Origin: JARRLC01 sp050290865
GTDB taxonomy: Bacteria > Pseudomonadota > Alphaproteobacteria > Rhizobiales > Rhodomicrobiaceae
NCBI GenBank assembly: GCA_050290865.1
Contig: JBNKIW010000007.1
Span: forward strand, 66,939 to 130,938
Reading direction: 5' to 3'
Length of the DNA stretch: 64,000 bases
A program made the position numbers and the translations under genes. Position 1 is the stretch's first letter. Every line of letters starts with the position of its first letter. The notes under the pieces were generated by a model. That model saw only the letters and a program-made list of their open reading frames with translations, did no database searches and was not told the origin of the DNA. Positions 1 through 8,938 of this stretch are shown here, in pieces.

Positions 1-2
1 AA

Positions 3-1775
3 GTCATCGCGTTGCACCCGGAAGCGGACGGCAAGCCCTGCGTGATCGGCAATTGTCAGGCGGGCTGGGCGGTGGCGATGCTGGCGTCCGCGCGTCCCGA
101 GCTGTTCGGGCCGCTCATCCTGGCGGGAGCGCCTCTGTCCTATTGGGCGGGCGTGCGCGGTAAAAACCCCATGCGCTACAGCGGCGGCCTCCTGGGTGGA
201 AGCTGGCTGACAACGCTGATCAGCGATCTCGGACGCGGTATCTTCGACGGTGTGTGGCTGGTCCAGAACTTCGAAAACGCCAATCCGTCCAATACATTGT
301 GGACAAAGACCTACAATCTGTATTCGAAGATCGACACCGAGGCGCCGCGCTATCTCGGCTTCGAGCGCTGGTGGGGCGGCCACGTCGATATGAACGCCGA
401 CGAAATCCAGACCATCGTCGATGAACTTTTCATCGGCAACAATCTGGCGGCAGGCTGCATCCAGTCCTCCGACGGCTGGGCCATCGACCTGCGCAACATC
501 ACCTCGCCCATCGTGGTGTTCTGCTCGAAGGGAGACAATATCACGCCGCCCCAGCAGGCGCTGGGCTGGATCCTCGACCTCTACGACAGCGTGGACGAGA
601 TCCGCGCCTGGGGGCAGACGATCGTCTACACCATCCACGAGAAGGTCGGCCATCTGGGAATTTTCGTCTCCTCGGGCGTGGCGCGCAAAGAGCATGGTGA
701 GTTTTCCTGCAATATCGACCTGATCGAGGTGCTGCCGCCCGGCCTCTACGAAGCCACCTTCGAGCCGAAGACGGCGGATACGCCCTACGCCGATCTGGCG
801 CATGGCGACTGGATCATGCGGTGCGAGGAGCGGACGCTGGATGACATCCGCGCGCTCGGCGGCAACGATACGGACGACGAGCGGCGCTTCGCGACTGCGG
901 CCCGCGTGTCGGAGATCAATCTCGCGCTCTACCGGACCTTCGCGCAGCCGCTGGTGCGGGCGCTGACGACGCCATTGAGCGCGGATGTGTTCCGGCGCCT
1001 GCACCCGCTCCGGCTCCAATACGAAATCTTCTCCGACGCCGACCCGCTCGCTGCACCGCTCGCGCAGATGGCGGAACAAATGCGCGAGCACCGCCAGCCC
1101 GTGGATGACGACAACCCGTTCCGTGTCCTCGAACAGATCGTGTCGGACCAGATCGTGGCGGCGCTCGACGGCTGGCGCGACCTGGCCAACGCGGCCGCCG
1201 AGTGGACCTTTCTGACCGTCTATGGCTCGCCCTTCCTCCAGGCCGCCGTCGGCATCGACCCCGCCGCCTGCGCATTCCGGCGGGCGGGCAAGAGCGTCCT
1301 GCATCACCAACTGGTGGATCGGCGTATCGCGGAGTTGAAATCGCACATCGGCGTCGGCGGCCTGCGCGAGTGCCTGATCCGTGGTATGCTCTATGTGGCC
1401 GAGGTACGCGGCGGCGCCGACGAACGCGGTGCGACATATATCTGGCGTCTGCTTGCCACGCAGGACGAAGCGCAACGCCTGACGATCGCGGCGTTCAAGG
1501 CGCTGCTGCGCGAGCAGTATTTCATGCTGCTGATCGACGAGGACGCCACGCTGTCCGCCATTCCGGAGATGCTGCCGCCCGACGCCAACCTCCGCCGCCT
1601 GGGCTTTGCAGCGCTGCGGGAGCTGGTGAGTGTGCGTGGCGAGCCCACGGGCGAGGCGGCGGTGCGGCTGCGGCGCATCGCGGAGCTGTTCGGCGCCGGG
1701 GCTGAGGCGCTGGCCGGTCCTGTCGGACCCGGCACCCCTGTCCTGGAGGAATTGGAGCGCGCCAAGGCGTCATGA
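3..1775 (+). CDS. DUF3141 domain protein (PHA synthase-like), 5' truncated
   Basis: The frame is already open at the first bases of the window, so the N-terminus lies upstream and the visible TTG at 12 is not the true start. The product contains G-N-C-Q-A-G-W near its beginning, which resembles the Cys lipase-like box (G-x-C-x-G) of polyhydroxyalkanoate synthases on an alpha/beta-hydrolase nucleophile elbow. A later segment (VVFCSKGDNITPPQQALGW) fits the hydrolase Asp region and HEKVGHLGIF fits the His region. This family is commonly found next to pta and ackA, as here. The exact reaction is not established; polymer or acyl-CoA metabolism is an inference from context. Confidence 0.85.
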   Translation, partial: VIALHPEADGKPCVIGNCQAGWAVAMLASARPELFGPLILAGAPLSYWAGVRGKNPMRYSGGLLGGSWLTTLISDLGRGIFDGVWLVQNFENANPSNTLWTKTYNLYSKIDTEAPRYLGFERWWGGHVDMNADEIQTIVDELFIGNNLAAGCIQSSDGWAIDLRNITSPIVVFCSKGDNITPPQQALGWILDLYDSVDEIRAWGQTIVYTIHEKVGHLGIFVSSGVARKEHGEFSCNIDLIEVLPPGLYEATFEPKTADTPYADLAHGDWIMRCEERTLDDIRALGGNDTDDERRFATAARVSEINLALYRTFAQPLVRALTTPLSADVFRRLHPLRLQYEIFSDADPLAAPLAQMAEQMREHRQPVDDDNPFRVLEQIVSDQIVAALDGWRDLANAAAEWTFLTVYGSPFLQAAVGIDPAACAFRRAGKSVLHHQLVDRRIAELKSHIGVGGLRECLIRGMLYVAEVRGGADERGATYIWRLLATQDEAQRLTIAAFKALLREQYFMLLIDEDATLSAIPEMLPPDANLRRLGFAALRELVSVRGEPTGEAAVRLRRIAELFGAGAEALAGPVGPGTPVLEELERAKAS

Positions 1776-1814
1776 CCCGGCGCTCAGGCAAAACACAATC
1801 GGGAGTATCCGGCC

Positions 1815-2777
1815 ATGACCATACCCAAGATCGCGGTCCACGAGCACGTGCCGCATGAGAAATACGAGCGGCTGATCGGCCTCGCCAAGGACGTGCCGCC
1901 AGCAGCGACCGTCGTTGTCTATCCGTGCGAGGAAACCGCGCTGCGCGGCGCCATCGAGGCGGCCGAGGCGGGGATCATCAAGCCGACACTCGTCGGACCG
2001 GCGGCGAAAATCGCAGCCGTCGCGCGGGACGCCGGTCTCGATATCGGCCGTTATCCCGTCGTCGACGTGGAGACCGACGAAGAGGCGGCGGAGCGCGGCG
2101 TCGGGCTCATCGGCGAGGCCAAGGGCGAACTCCTGATGAAAGGCAGCCTGCACACCGACATCCTGATGCACGCCGTCATGTCCAAAGGTCTGCGGACCGC
2201 CCGGCGGATCAGCCACGTCTTCGTCATGGACGTCCCCACGCACGATGACGCGCTGTTCATCACCGACGCCGCCATCAACATCTTCCCCGATCTCGAAGCC
2301 AAGCGCGACATCATCCAGAACGCCATCGACCTGTTCACCGGCCTCAAGCTCGGCACGCCGCGCGTGGCGATCCTCTCGGCGGTCGAGACCGTGACCCCGA
2401 AAATCCCGTCCACCATCGACGCCGCCGCGCTGTGCAAAATGGCCGACCGCGGCCAGATCACGGGCGGTATTCTCGACGGCCCGCTGGCCTTCGACAACGC
2501 CATCGACCTCGAAGCGGCCGAGATCAAGGGTATCAAATCCGAAGTTGCGGGGCGCGCCCAGATCCTCGTGGTGCCGGACCTCGAGTCGGGCAACATGCTC
2601 GCCAAGAACCTGACCTTCCTCACCCGCGCCGATGCGGCGGGCATCGTGCTCGGCGCCCGTGTGCCGATCATCCTCACCTCGCGCGCCGACTCCGTACGTA
2701 CGCGCATGGCCTCCTGCGCTGTCGCGGTGCTCTATGCCCACGCGCGCCGCTCCACAACCAACCTTCCCCACGCGTGA
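1815..2777 (+). CDS. pta: Phosphate acetyl/butyryltransferase
   Basis: A 320-residue PTA/PTB-family protein that interconverts acyl-CoA plus phosphate with acyl phosphate plus CoA in the cytoplasm. It is the stand-alone transferase form; the N-terminal enoyl-CoA hydratase (MaoC-like) domain of many alphaproteobacterial homologues is absent. Family-typical segments include LMKGSLHTDILMHAV and the C-terminal GIVLGARVPIILTSRADS. The start at 1815 follows a GGGAG-type ribosome-binding sequence. It lies 39 bases after the DUF3141 gene and touches ackA, so the three probably form one transcript. Whether acetyl- or butyryl-CoA is preferred cannot be read from sequence. Confidence 0.93.
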   Translation: MTIPKIAVHEHVPHEKYERLIGLAKDVPPAATVVVYPCEETALRGAIEAAEAGIIKPTLVGPAAKIAAVARDAGLDIGRYPVVDVETDEEAAERGVGLIGEAKGELLMKGSLHTDILMHAVMSKGLRTARRISHVFVMDVPTHDDALFITDAAINIFPDLEAKRDIIQNAIDLFTGLKLGTPRVAILSAVETVTPKIPSTIDAAALCKMADRGQITGGILDGPLAFDNAIDLEAAEIKGIKSEVAGRAQILVVPDLESGNMLAKNLTFLTRADAAGIVLGARVPIILTSRADSVRTRMASCAVAVLYAHARRSTTNLPHA

Positions 2778-2782
2778 ACGCC

Positions 2783-3982
2783 ATGGACACCATTCTTGTC
2801 GTCAATGCCGGCTCGTCGAGCCTCAAATTCGAAGTCTTCGGGATTTCCGGGAACAACGATCTGCAACGCCTCGTCAAAGGCGAGATGGACGGTATCGGTA
2901 CGCGTCCGCATCTGCGCGCGACGGGGGCGGACAAAAAAACGCTGATCGACGAACCCTATCCGGAAGGCCGCGTGCCCGATCTACACGCCGCCATCCATGA
3001 GGCCGGCACATGGCTGTGCGGGCAGCAGTCGTTCGATTTCGCCGCCGTGGGCCACCGCGTCGTTCATGGCGGCCCGGAATTCGCGCAACCGGTGCTGATC
3101 ACGCCACAGGTGTATGAGCGGCTGGAGCGGTATGTGCCGCTGGCGCCACTGCACCAGCCGAACAATCTGGCCCCGGTCAAGGGCCTGATGAAGCGCTCTC
3201 CCAAGCTGCCGCAGGTCGCCTGCTTCGACACGGCCTTTCATCGTGGGCACAGTGAGCTCGCGGAGCACTACGCCATCCCGGAGAACCTCTACGCAGAAGG
3301 CGTGCGGCGCTACGGCTTCCACGGACTGTCATACGAATATATCGCCGGGCGCCTTCCTGAGGTGACGCCCGACATCGCCAAGGGACGCGTCATCGTCGCC
3401 CATCTGGGCAGCGGCGCATCGATGTGCGCGATCCAGAACGGGCACAGCATCGAATGCACCTTCGGTTTCACGGCGCTGGACGGCATCCCCATGGGTACGA
3501 GGCCCGGACAGATCGACCCCGGCGTCATACTCTACCTCATCGAGGAAAAGGGGATGAACACCGAGGCGGTGAAGAACTTCCTGTACCACGAGTGCGGGCT
3601 TTTGGGGCTGTCCGGCATCAGCAACGACGTGCGCGAGCTGGAAGCCAGTTCCGACCCGCGGGCCAAGTTCACCCTGGACTATTTCGCCTACCGCGTTGCA
3701 CTGAATGCGGGGATGTTGCAGGCCGCGCTCGGTGGCGTCGATGGCTTCGTCTTCACGGCGGGGATCGGCGAGAACTCGGTGGAGATGCGCGCACGGATTG
3801 CGGAAAGGATGGACTGGCTTGGGGTCGCGCTGGACACGAGCGCCAACGCCGCGAGCAGGACGCAGATCACACAGGCGTGCAGCCGCGTGCCGCTCTACGT
3901 CATACCGACCGATGAGGAACTGATGATCGCGCGGCACACACTGGCCGTCATCACGGCTCAGGGCCTGCGCGGGAGCGCATGA
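2783..3982 (+). CDS. ackA: Acetate/propionate kinase
   Basis: A 399-residue acetate kinase that makes acetate and ATP from acetyl phosphate and ADP. The ASKHA-fold signatures are complete: NAGSSSLKFEVF at the N-terminus, GHRVVHGG, DTAFH, YGFHGLSYEYI, HLGSGASMCAIQNG and GIGENS. Start choice: ATG at 2783 gives the expected N-terminus beginning at MDTILVVNAG. An in-frame GTG at 2774 would instead overlap the pta stop as GTGA and add three residues; coupling to pta makes either possible. With pta it forms the classical acyl phosphate pathway for substrate-level ATP synthesis or acetate activation. Confidence 0.96.
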   Translation: MDTILVVNAGSSSLKFEVFGISGNNDLQRLVKGEMDGIGTRPHLRATGADKKTLIDEPYPEGRVPDLHAAIHEAGTWLCGQQSFDFAAVGHRVVHGGPEFAQPVLITPQVYERLERYVPLAPLHQPNNLAPVKGLMKRSPKLPQVACFDTAFHRGHSELAEHYAIPENLYAEGVRRYGFHGLSYEYIAGRLPEVTPDIAKGRVIVAHLGSGASMCAIQNGHSIECTFGFTALDGIPMGTRPGQIDPGVILYLIEEKGMNTEAVKNFLYHECGLLGLSGISNDVRELEASSDPRAKFTLDYFAYRVALNAGMLQAALGGVDGFVFTAGIGENSVEMRARIAERMDWLGVALDTSANAASRTQITQACSRVPLYVIPTDEELMIARHTLAVITAQGLRGSA

Positions 3983-3991
3983 CGCCACGGC

Positions 3992-4023
3992 GAGGCGGCT
4001 GCCCTGGCGCGTGGCGCCGCCTC
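3992..4023. terminator. Stem-loop between convergent ackA and FAH genes
   Basis: GAGGCGGC (3992-3999) is the perfect complement of GCCGCCTC (4016-4023), separated by 16 bases. It sits between the ackA stop and the stop of the opposing FAH-family gene, overlapping the latter. There is no clear T-tract on either side, so it may be a bidirectional transcript-end structure rather than a strong intrinsic terminator. Confidence 0.45.
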
Positions 4024-4894
4024 AGCCTTCGCCTTCGACGGTGTTGCGCAGTACGCCGATGCCTTCGATCTCGATCTCGCAGAGGTCGCCCGGCTTCATC
4101 CATACCGGCGGCGTTCGCGCAAAGCCGACGCCGGAAGGCGTGCCGGTGATCAGCACGTCACCCGGCTCCAGCGTCATGGCCCGGCTGATATCGACGAGGA
4201 TGTCCACGACCGGGAACATCATGCTCCGCGTATTGTTGGACTGCATGGTCTCGCCGTTGAGGCGGCTTTCGATTTTCAGTCCCGCCGCGCCCGCAGGCAG
4301 CTCCTCCGCCGAGACCAGCCACGGGCCGAAGCCGCCGGTGCGGTCGAAATTCTTGCCCATGTCCCATTGCGACGTGCGTCGCTGGAACGCGCGGACCGAA
4401 CCGTCATTGAAGCAGGAGTAGCCGGCGACGCAGTCGAGCGCGTTGGCGGGTGTGAGGTGCTTCGCGCGTTTCCCGATGACGACGGCGAGTTCAGCCTCGT
4501 AGTCGAGCGTTTCCGAGGCCGCCGGCCTCAGCATCGCCGCTCCGTGCGGCACGAGCGACGTGCGCGAGCGCATGAAAATGGTCGGCGCTTCCGGGCGTTT
4601 CCCGGCAAAAGGCCCTTCGTCGATGTGATCGACGTAGTTGAGGCCCAGGCAGATGATCTTGCCGGGCCGCGCGACCGGCAGGGCATAGGTGATGCCTGCG
4701 AGCGGATGACGCGCCGCCGCCGGTGGCCTGGCCGCAAGCGCCGAGAGGGGTGCGAGATCGCCGCCGCTTGCCGCCAGCCAATCCCCCAGATCGGCGGGAA
4801 TGGAAGGGTCCACGGCCTGAAGATCGACGACGCTGTCCCCGTCCGCGATCCCCAGATGCAGGGCTCCACCCGCCTCAAACCCGATGATTTTCAT
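4022..4894 (-). CDS. Fumarylacetoacetate hydrolase-family protein
   Basis: A 290-residue protein with a FAH catalytic domain from about residue 75 to the end and a short N-terminal beta domain. The metal-binding pattern is visible: Glu133 and Glu135 in DYEAELAVVIGK and Asp164 in CFNDGSV. The lid/active-site signature LITGTPSGVGFARTPP is intact. The superfamily covers acylpyruvate hydrolases, 2-keto-4-pentenoate hydratases and oxaloacetate decarboxylases; the substrate here cannot be assigned. It stands alone, convergent with ackA, with no aromatic-catabolism genes adjacent; the protocatechuate cluster is over 23 kb away. Confidence 0.9.
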   Translation of the reverse strand: MKIIGFEAGGALHLGIADGDSVVDLQAVDPSIPADLGDWLAASGGDLAPLSALAARPPAAARHPLAGITYALPVARPGKIICLGLNYVDHIDEGPFAGKRPEAPTIFMRSRTSLVPHGAAMLRPAASETLDYEAELAVVIGKRAKHLTPANALDCVAGYSCFNDGSVRAFQRRTSQWDMGKNFDRTGGFGPWLVSAEELPAGAAGLKIESRLNGETMQSNNTRSMMFPVVDILVDISRAMTLEPGDVLITGTPSGVGFARTPPVWMKPGDLCEIEIEGIGVLRNTVEGEG

Positions 4895-5194
4895 GCGTCT
4901 CCGGCTCCGGTTATGCCTGGCAGGACCTAAACATGATCACCGGTGCGTCGCAAGGCCCGCCTAGTACGCCTCAGCTAAGAAGTCCTGCCCCGTATCGCGC
5001 TCCCCATTATGCGGTGAGGGTATTGGCTCGAACACCCGGCCGTGATTTCGATGAGATCGAGCTGCTCAGGCACAAGGCTCACCGCAAAACGGGCGAGAGG
5101 GTCCCTGGCCACGAAGCCCTGCACCATTGCGCCGAGGCGCAGGAGATTGTGGGCATTGGCACGAGGCGAATACAAGCGGGGATCGGTGAACCAG
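4895..5194. other. Intergenic stretch between FAH gene and tRNA-Val
   Basis: It contains the promoter region of the FAH-family gene at its left edge and a half copy of the window's dispersed hairpin repeat at 4961-4990. A short minus-strand frame (about 5175 to 4975) reads as protein-like (ANAHNLLRLGAMVQGFVARD) and is open back into the 3' end of the tRNA, but it has no credible start and no recognised homology. I see no other gene. Confidence 0.5.
4961..4990. repeat. Half copy of dispersed CTAGTAC hairpin repeat
   Basis: It begins with CTAGTACGCC and then GAAGTCCTG, matching one arm of the first hairpin in the full copies at 27901 and 52203. The other arm is missing, so this is a decayed or truncated copy. 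Confidence 0.6.
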
Positions 5195-5269
5195 TGGTGG
5201 GCGCTACTGGGATTGAACCAGTGACCTGTCGCGTGTGAAGCGACCGCTCTCCCGCTGAGCTAAGCGCCC
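5195..5269 (-). tRNA. tRNA-Val (anticodon CAC)
   Basis: Read on the minus strand from 5269, the cloverleaf is complete. It has a 7-bp acceptor stem (GGGCGCT/AGCGCCC), a D-arm GCTC/GAGC with a 7-base loop, an anticodon stem GTCGC/GCGAC with loop TTCACAC (anticodon CAC, reading GUG valine codons) and a 5-base variable loop. The T-arm is ACTGG/CCAGT with loop TTCAATC, and the discriminator is A. The 3' CCA is encoded (5195-5197). Without CCA it is 72 nt. Confidence 0.97.
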
Positions 5270-5330
5270 TTATCGGCTGCAGCGAATCAAAAGCGCTGCC
5301 GTAACGCATTGATCCTATTTGCGTGTGCGC

Positions 5331-5373
5331 CCTCGTGTGAAGGCGATGCCCTCCCGCTGAGACGCACGCGCCC
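5331..5373 (-). pseudogene. Decayed tRNA-Val-like 5' half
   Basis: On the minus strand from 5373 the sequence begins GGGCGCG, then has TCTCAGCGGGAGGGC in the D-arm position and GCCTTCACACG in the anticodon-loop position, paralleling the intact tRNA-Val about 60 bases downstream. The anticodon stem does not close on the 3' side and no T-arm follows. It is best read as a remnant of a tandem tRNA copy. Confidence 0.5.
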
Positions 5374-5444
5374 AAAGGAGACGTGATTTAGGCGTGCCGC
5401 GGCGGCGCTGTCAAGGTCGCAGACGCATTTCGCTTCGGCCTCCG

Positions 5445-6167
5445 TCAATAGCGCGTGGTGAGCCGGGTCAGCCATTCCGGTGACGCCTCGACGAGCGCGG
5501 CTTCCACCGTCTTGTCGAAACCGCTGAGAACGGCGATACTCCCCACCAGGAGGAATATGCCCAGCGCCGATTTCAACGCAACTCCTGCGGCCAGCATCCG
5601 GCCGCGCTGACGCATGATGACCTGGCGCGACAACATACCGATCAGCACCAGGGGCAGTGCCGCGCCGAGGCCGAAAAGCAGCATGGTGAGCGTCACCTGC
5701 CCCAGATTTTTGCCTTGAGCCGCGAGGACCGAGGCGGCTCCGAGCGTCGGTCCGACGCAGGGGCTCCAGACTGCGCCCAGCAAAAAACCGACGCCGAATT
5801 GCCCTGCCACACCGCTGCCCCCGGCGCTGCCGAAGCGTTGCGTCACCCAGTTGGACACCGGACTGGCCAGAGCTGTCACACGCTCCTGCAATCGCGGAAA
5901 GACCAGCACGACACCGATTATGAGCAGAAGCGCCGCGCCGGCGGGCCGGAAGATGGCGGTATCGAGTCCGACAGCAAAGCCTATGGTCGCAATGAAAAGC
6001 CCTATGGCGACGAAGCTGAGCCCCAGTCCGGCGCCAAGCGCGGCCGGACCGAACCGGTGCTCCGTTGCTGCTGCGCCGAGCACGATCGGCAGGATCGGGA
6101 GCACGCAGGGTGACAGAGTGGAGAGGACACCGGCCAGCAGGGCCAGGCTGAGGGTGGCGAAGGTCAT
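5445..6167 (-). CDS. CcdA-like cytochrome c biogenesis/thiol transport membrane protein
   Basis: A 240-residue six-helix membrane protein of the CcdA/DsbD-beta family, which passes electrons from cytoplasmic thioredoxin across the inner membrane. The two redox cysteines lie in the expected proline-rich contexts: Cys21 in LSPCVLPILP and Cys137 in WSPCVGP. It starts only 12 bases after the stop of the thioredoxin-family gene, so the two are almost certainly co-transcribed. The likely role is keeping that exported thioredoxin reduced. Whether the final target is cytochrome c maturation or another periplasmic thiol is not shown. Confidence 0.92.
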   Translation of the reverse strand: MTFATLSLALLAGVLSTLSPCVLPILPIVLGAAATEHRFGPAALGAGLGLSFVAIGLFIATIGFAVGLDTAIFRPAGAALLLIIGVVLVFPRLQERVTALASPVSNWVTQRFGSAGGSGVAGQFGVGFLLGAVWSPCVGPTLGAASVLAAQGKNLGQVTLTMLLFGLGAALPLVLIGMLSRQVIMRQRGRMLAAGVALKSALGIFLLVGSIAVLSGFDKTVEAALVEASPEWLTRLTTRY

Positions 6168-6179
6168 CCGGGCCGCCCG

Positions 6180-6605
6180 TCAGAGCGCTGCGGCTAGCAG
6201 CGCCTCGATCGAGGCCGGGTTCGTATCGCCAACGGAGCGTCCAATCTCGCTCGCGCCCTTATAGACGATGAGTGTGCTCTGCGCCCTCACGTTCAAAGTC
6301 CGCAACACGTCCTTCTGGCTGTCGAAATCGATGTCCAGGACGACGAAGTCCTTGAACTTGGCCTTCCCCGTCAGATCCTCCACGATCGGCTTCTGCGCCC
6401 TGCAGGTTGGGCACCAGGGTGCGGAAACGTGCACGAGTATCAGTTTCCCGGCCTTCTGAGCCGTGCCAAGTGCCGCCGGCGTGAAGCTGCCCGCCCTTGC
6501 GGTACAGATCGAGGTCGCGGTGGCCAGAGCCGTGACCGCCGCGAGGGCCAAAACCGAACGCCGCGACACAAGGGCCGGGACGGCCGAGAGAATGCGAGAT
6601 GACAT
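6180..6605 (-). CDS. Exported thioredoxin-family protein
   Basis: The start at 6605 (MSSRILSAV) is chosen over the upstream in-frame ATG at 6665 because GGAGGAA stands just before it. The 141-residue product has an N-terminal export signal containing SRRSVLALAAV, compatible with a twin-arginine signal, followed by a thioredoxin fold with WCPTC (Cys65, Cys68) and a typical DIDFDSQKDVLRTLNVRAQSTLIVYK core. The cis-Pro region reads QSTLIV, lacking the usual Pro, which is atypical. It is paired with the CcdA-like gene immediately downstream, suggesting an extracytoplasmic thiol relay. Confidence 0.9.
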   Translation of the reverse strand: MSSRILSAVPALVSRRSVLALAAVTALATATSICTARAGSFTPAALGTAQKAGKLILVHVSAPWCPTCRAQKPIVEDLTGKAKFKDFVVLDIDFDSQKDVLRTLNVRAQSTLIVYKGASEIGRSVGDTNPASIEALLAAAL

Positions 6606-6838
6606 GTGGTTCCTCCAGTCAGGGCCGGGCCTGGCTGACCCGGCTGTTGACCGGCCTATTCGCAAATAGAGGCGACCGGGTTACCGGGCTCACGAAACTG
6701 TGTTCTGAAAAGCGGACAGTGCGTACCTTGTGAAGAATGCGGGCCGCGGACGGGCGATCTCAGCCCCGCCCGGTGCGAGCACCCTCGCACAAGCTTCGCC
6801 GGGCAAACTTTGCGTGGCGGTTTTGCTACGGGGTGAGG

Positions 6839-8929
6839 ATGGCCGAGACGTATACCGGCACGCAGGAAGCGGAGCAGGCGGCAGGACGGCAGGATGTGGG
6901 CTTTGCCATCGGCATGGTCATCATCCTGACCGTGCTGTTTCTGCCCATGCCTCCGGTGATGATGGATATCGGCCTCGCCTTCTCCATCGCCTTCGCCGTG
7001 CTCATCCTCATGGTCGCGCTGTGGATTCAGCGCCCGCTCGACTTCTCGGCCTTCCCGACCATCCTGCTCATCGCCACGCTTCTGCGCCTGTCGCTCAACA
7101 TCGCCTCGACGCGCCTCGTCCTCTCCCACGGCGCGGAGGGCATCAACGCGGCAGGCTATGTCATCGCGGGCTTCTCGCGCTTCGTGATGAGCGGGGATTT
7201 CGTCATCGGGACCATCGTGTTCGTGATCCTGATCACGGTGAATTTCCTGGTCATCACCAAGGGCGCCACGCGCATCGCCGAGGTGGGCGCGCGCTTCACC
7301 CTCGATGCCATCCCCGGCAAGCAGATGGCCATCGACGCCGACCTCTCCGCCGGACTCATCAACGAGAAGGAGGCCATGCACCGCCGCCGCGAGTTGGAGG
7401 AGGAAAGCGCGTTCTTCGGTGCCATGGACGGCGCGTCGAAATTCGTGCGCGGCGACGCCATCGCGGGCATTCTCATCACGCTCATCAACATGTTCGGCGG
7501 CATCGTCATCGGTACCATGCGCCACGGCATGTCGCTGGGCCAGGCGGCGGACGTGTTCGTGAAACTGTCTGTCGGTGACGGTCTGGTAACCCAGATCCCG
7601 GCGCTGATCGTATCGTTGTCGGCCGGTCTCCTGGTGTCGAAGGGCGGCACGCGCGGTTCGGTGGAGAAGGCTGTGCTGGGCCAGCTCAGCCACTATCCGC
7701 GCGCCATCTTCGTTGCTTCCTCGGTGCTGCTCGTGCTCGCCGTGGCGCCGGGGCTGCCGTTCCTTCCCTTTGCGGTCCTGGCCGCGGCGCTGGCATCGCT
7801 GGCCTACATCATCCCGCGCCGTCAGGCCGAGGCGCGCACCCGCGAGGAGGAGGCCGCCCAGGCTGCCAAGGCCGCCGCCGACGAGGAGGCGCGTTCATCG
7901 GTCAAGGAATCGCTGAGGACGGTCGAAATCGAGCTGTGCCTCGGCAAACAGCTCTCCAGCGCGCTGCTGCCGCAGCATAACCAGCTCGTCCAGCGCGTCG
8001 CGAAGATGCGGCGGAAGTTCGCCAAGCAATACGGCTTCGTCATCCCGGACATCAAGCTGGGGGACGATCTGTCGATCCCGCCGAAAACCTATCAGATCAG
8101 GATCCATGGCACGACGGTGGCCCTCGGCGAACTGCGCATCGGCGAGGTGCTGGTCATCACCGGCGACGGTCCGAAGCCGAAAATGCCCGGCGAGGACACG
8201 CGCGAACCCGCATTCGGCATGAAAGCCATGTGGATGTCGGAGATGTATGTCGCCAATCTCAAGCGCGAGGGCTTCACGCCGGTCGACAACCTGTCTGTGC
8301 TGCTGACCCATCTCGGGGAGATCATCCGCAACAATCTGGCGCAACTCCTGTCGTACAAGGACATGCGCTCCCTCATCGACCGCCTCGACCCCGAGTACCG
8401 CCGGCTCCTCGACGAAATCGTGCCGGCGCACATCACCTATTCCGGGCTCCAGGCGGTGCTCAAGCTCCTGCTCGCCGAGCGGATTTCCATACGCAACCTG
8501 CATCTGATCCTCGAAGCCATCGCCGAGGTCGCGCCCCACGTCCGCCGCGCCGAGCAGCTCGCGGAGCATGTGCGCATGCGGCTTGCGCAGCAGATCTGCG
8601 GCGACCTGTCGGACAATGGCGTGCTGAAGGTGCTGCGGCTCGGCAACCGCTGGGATCTGGCGTTCCATCAGGCGCTGAAACGCGACACCAAAGGCGACGT
8701 GGTGGAGTTCGACATCGACCCGCGGCTGATCGAGCAGTTCGGCCAGGAGGCCAGCAAGGTCATTCGCGGCCTCATGGACGAGGGCCATACCTTCGTCCTG
8801 GTGGCGGCGCCCGACGCGCGGCCCTTCGTGCGCATGGTGGTGGAGCGGCTGTTCGCGACGCTGCCCGTGCTGTCGCACACCGAGATTGCGCGCGGCGTGC
8901 AGATCAAGTCGCTGGGGACGATCTCGTGA
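6839..8929 (+). CDS. flhA: Flagellar export gate protein FlhA
   Basis: A 696-residue FlhA, the large export-gate subunit of the flagellar type III secretion apparatus. Hydrophobic segments occupy roughly residues 20-310, including the conserved FHIPEP-family region (DFSAFPTILLIATLLRLSLN) and DADLSAGLINEKEA; the cytoplasmic substrate/chaperone-docking domain follows. The start at 6839 (MAETYTGTQ) follows GGGGTGAGG, and the annotated length matches the family. It heads a run of at least nine same-strand genes and is followed ten bases later by fliR. Confidence 0.96.
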   Translation: MAETYTGTQEAEQAAGRQDVGFAIGMVIILTVLFLPMPPVMMDIGLAFSIAFAVLILMVALWIQRPLDFSAFPTILLIATLLRLSLNIASTRLVLSHGAEGINAAGYVIAGFSRFVMSGDFVIGTIVFVILITVNFLVITKGATRIAEVGARFTLDAIPGKQMAIDADLSAGLINEKEAMHRRRELEEESAFFGAMDGASKFVRGDAIAGILITLINMFGGIVIGTMRHGMSLGQAADVFVKLSVGDGLVTQIPALIVSLSAGLLVSKGGTRGSVEKAVLGQLSHYPRAIFVASSVLLVLAVAPGLPFLPFAVLAAALASLAYIIPRRQAEARTREEEAAQAAKAAADEEARSSVKESLRTVEIELCLGKQLSSALLPQHNQLVQRVAKMRRKFAKQYGFVIPDIKLGDDLSIPPKTYQIRIHGTTVALGELRIGEVLVITGDGPKPKMPGEDTREPAFGMKAMWMSEMYVANLKREGFTPVDNLSVLLTHLGEIIRNNLAQLLSYKDMRSLIDRLDPEYRRLLDEIVPAHITYSGLQAVLKLLLAERISIRNLHLILEAIAEVAPHVRRAEQLAEHVRMRLAQQICGDLSDNGVLKVLRLGNRWDLAFHQALKRDTKGDVVEFDIDPRLIEQFGQEASKVIRGLMDEGHTFVLVAAPDARPFVRMVVERLFATLPVLSHTEIARGVQIKSLGTIS

Positions 8930-8938
8930 GGGCACCGC

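Noticed and set aside
4975..5194. Protein-like minus-strand frame next to tRNA-Val
   Set aside because: It runs back into the tRNA, has no credible start or RBS, and no family is recognised; kept only as a remark.
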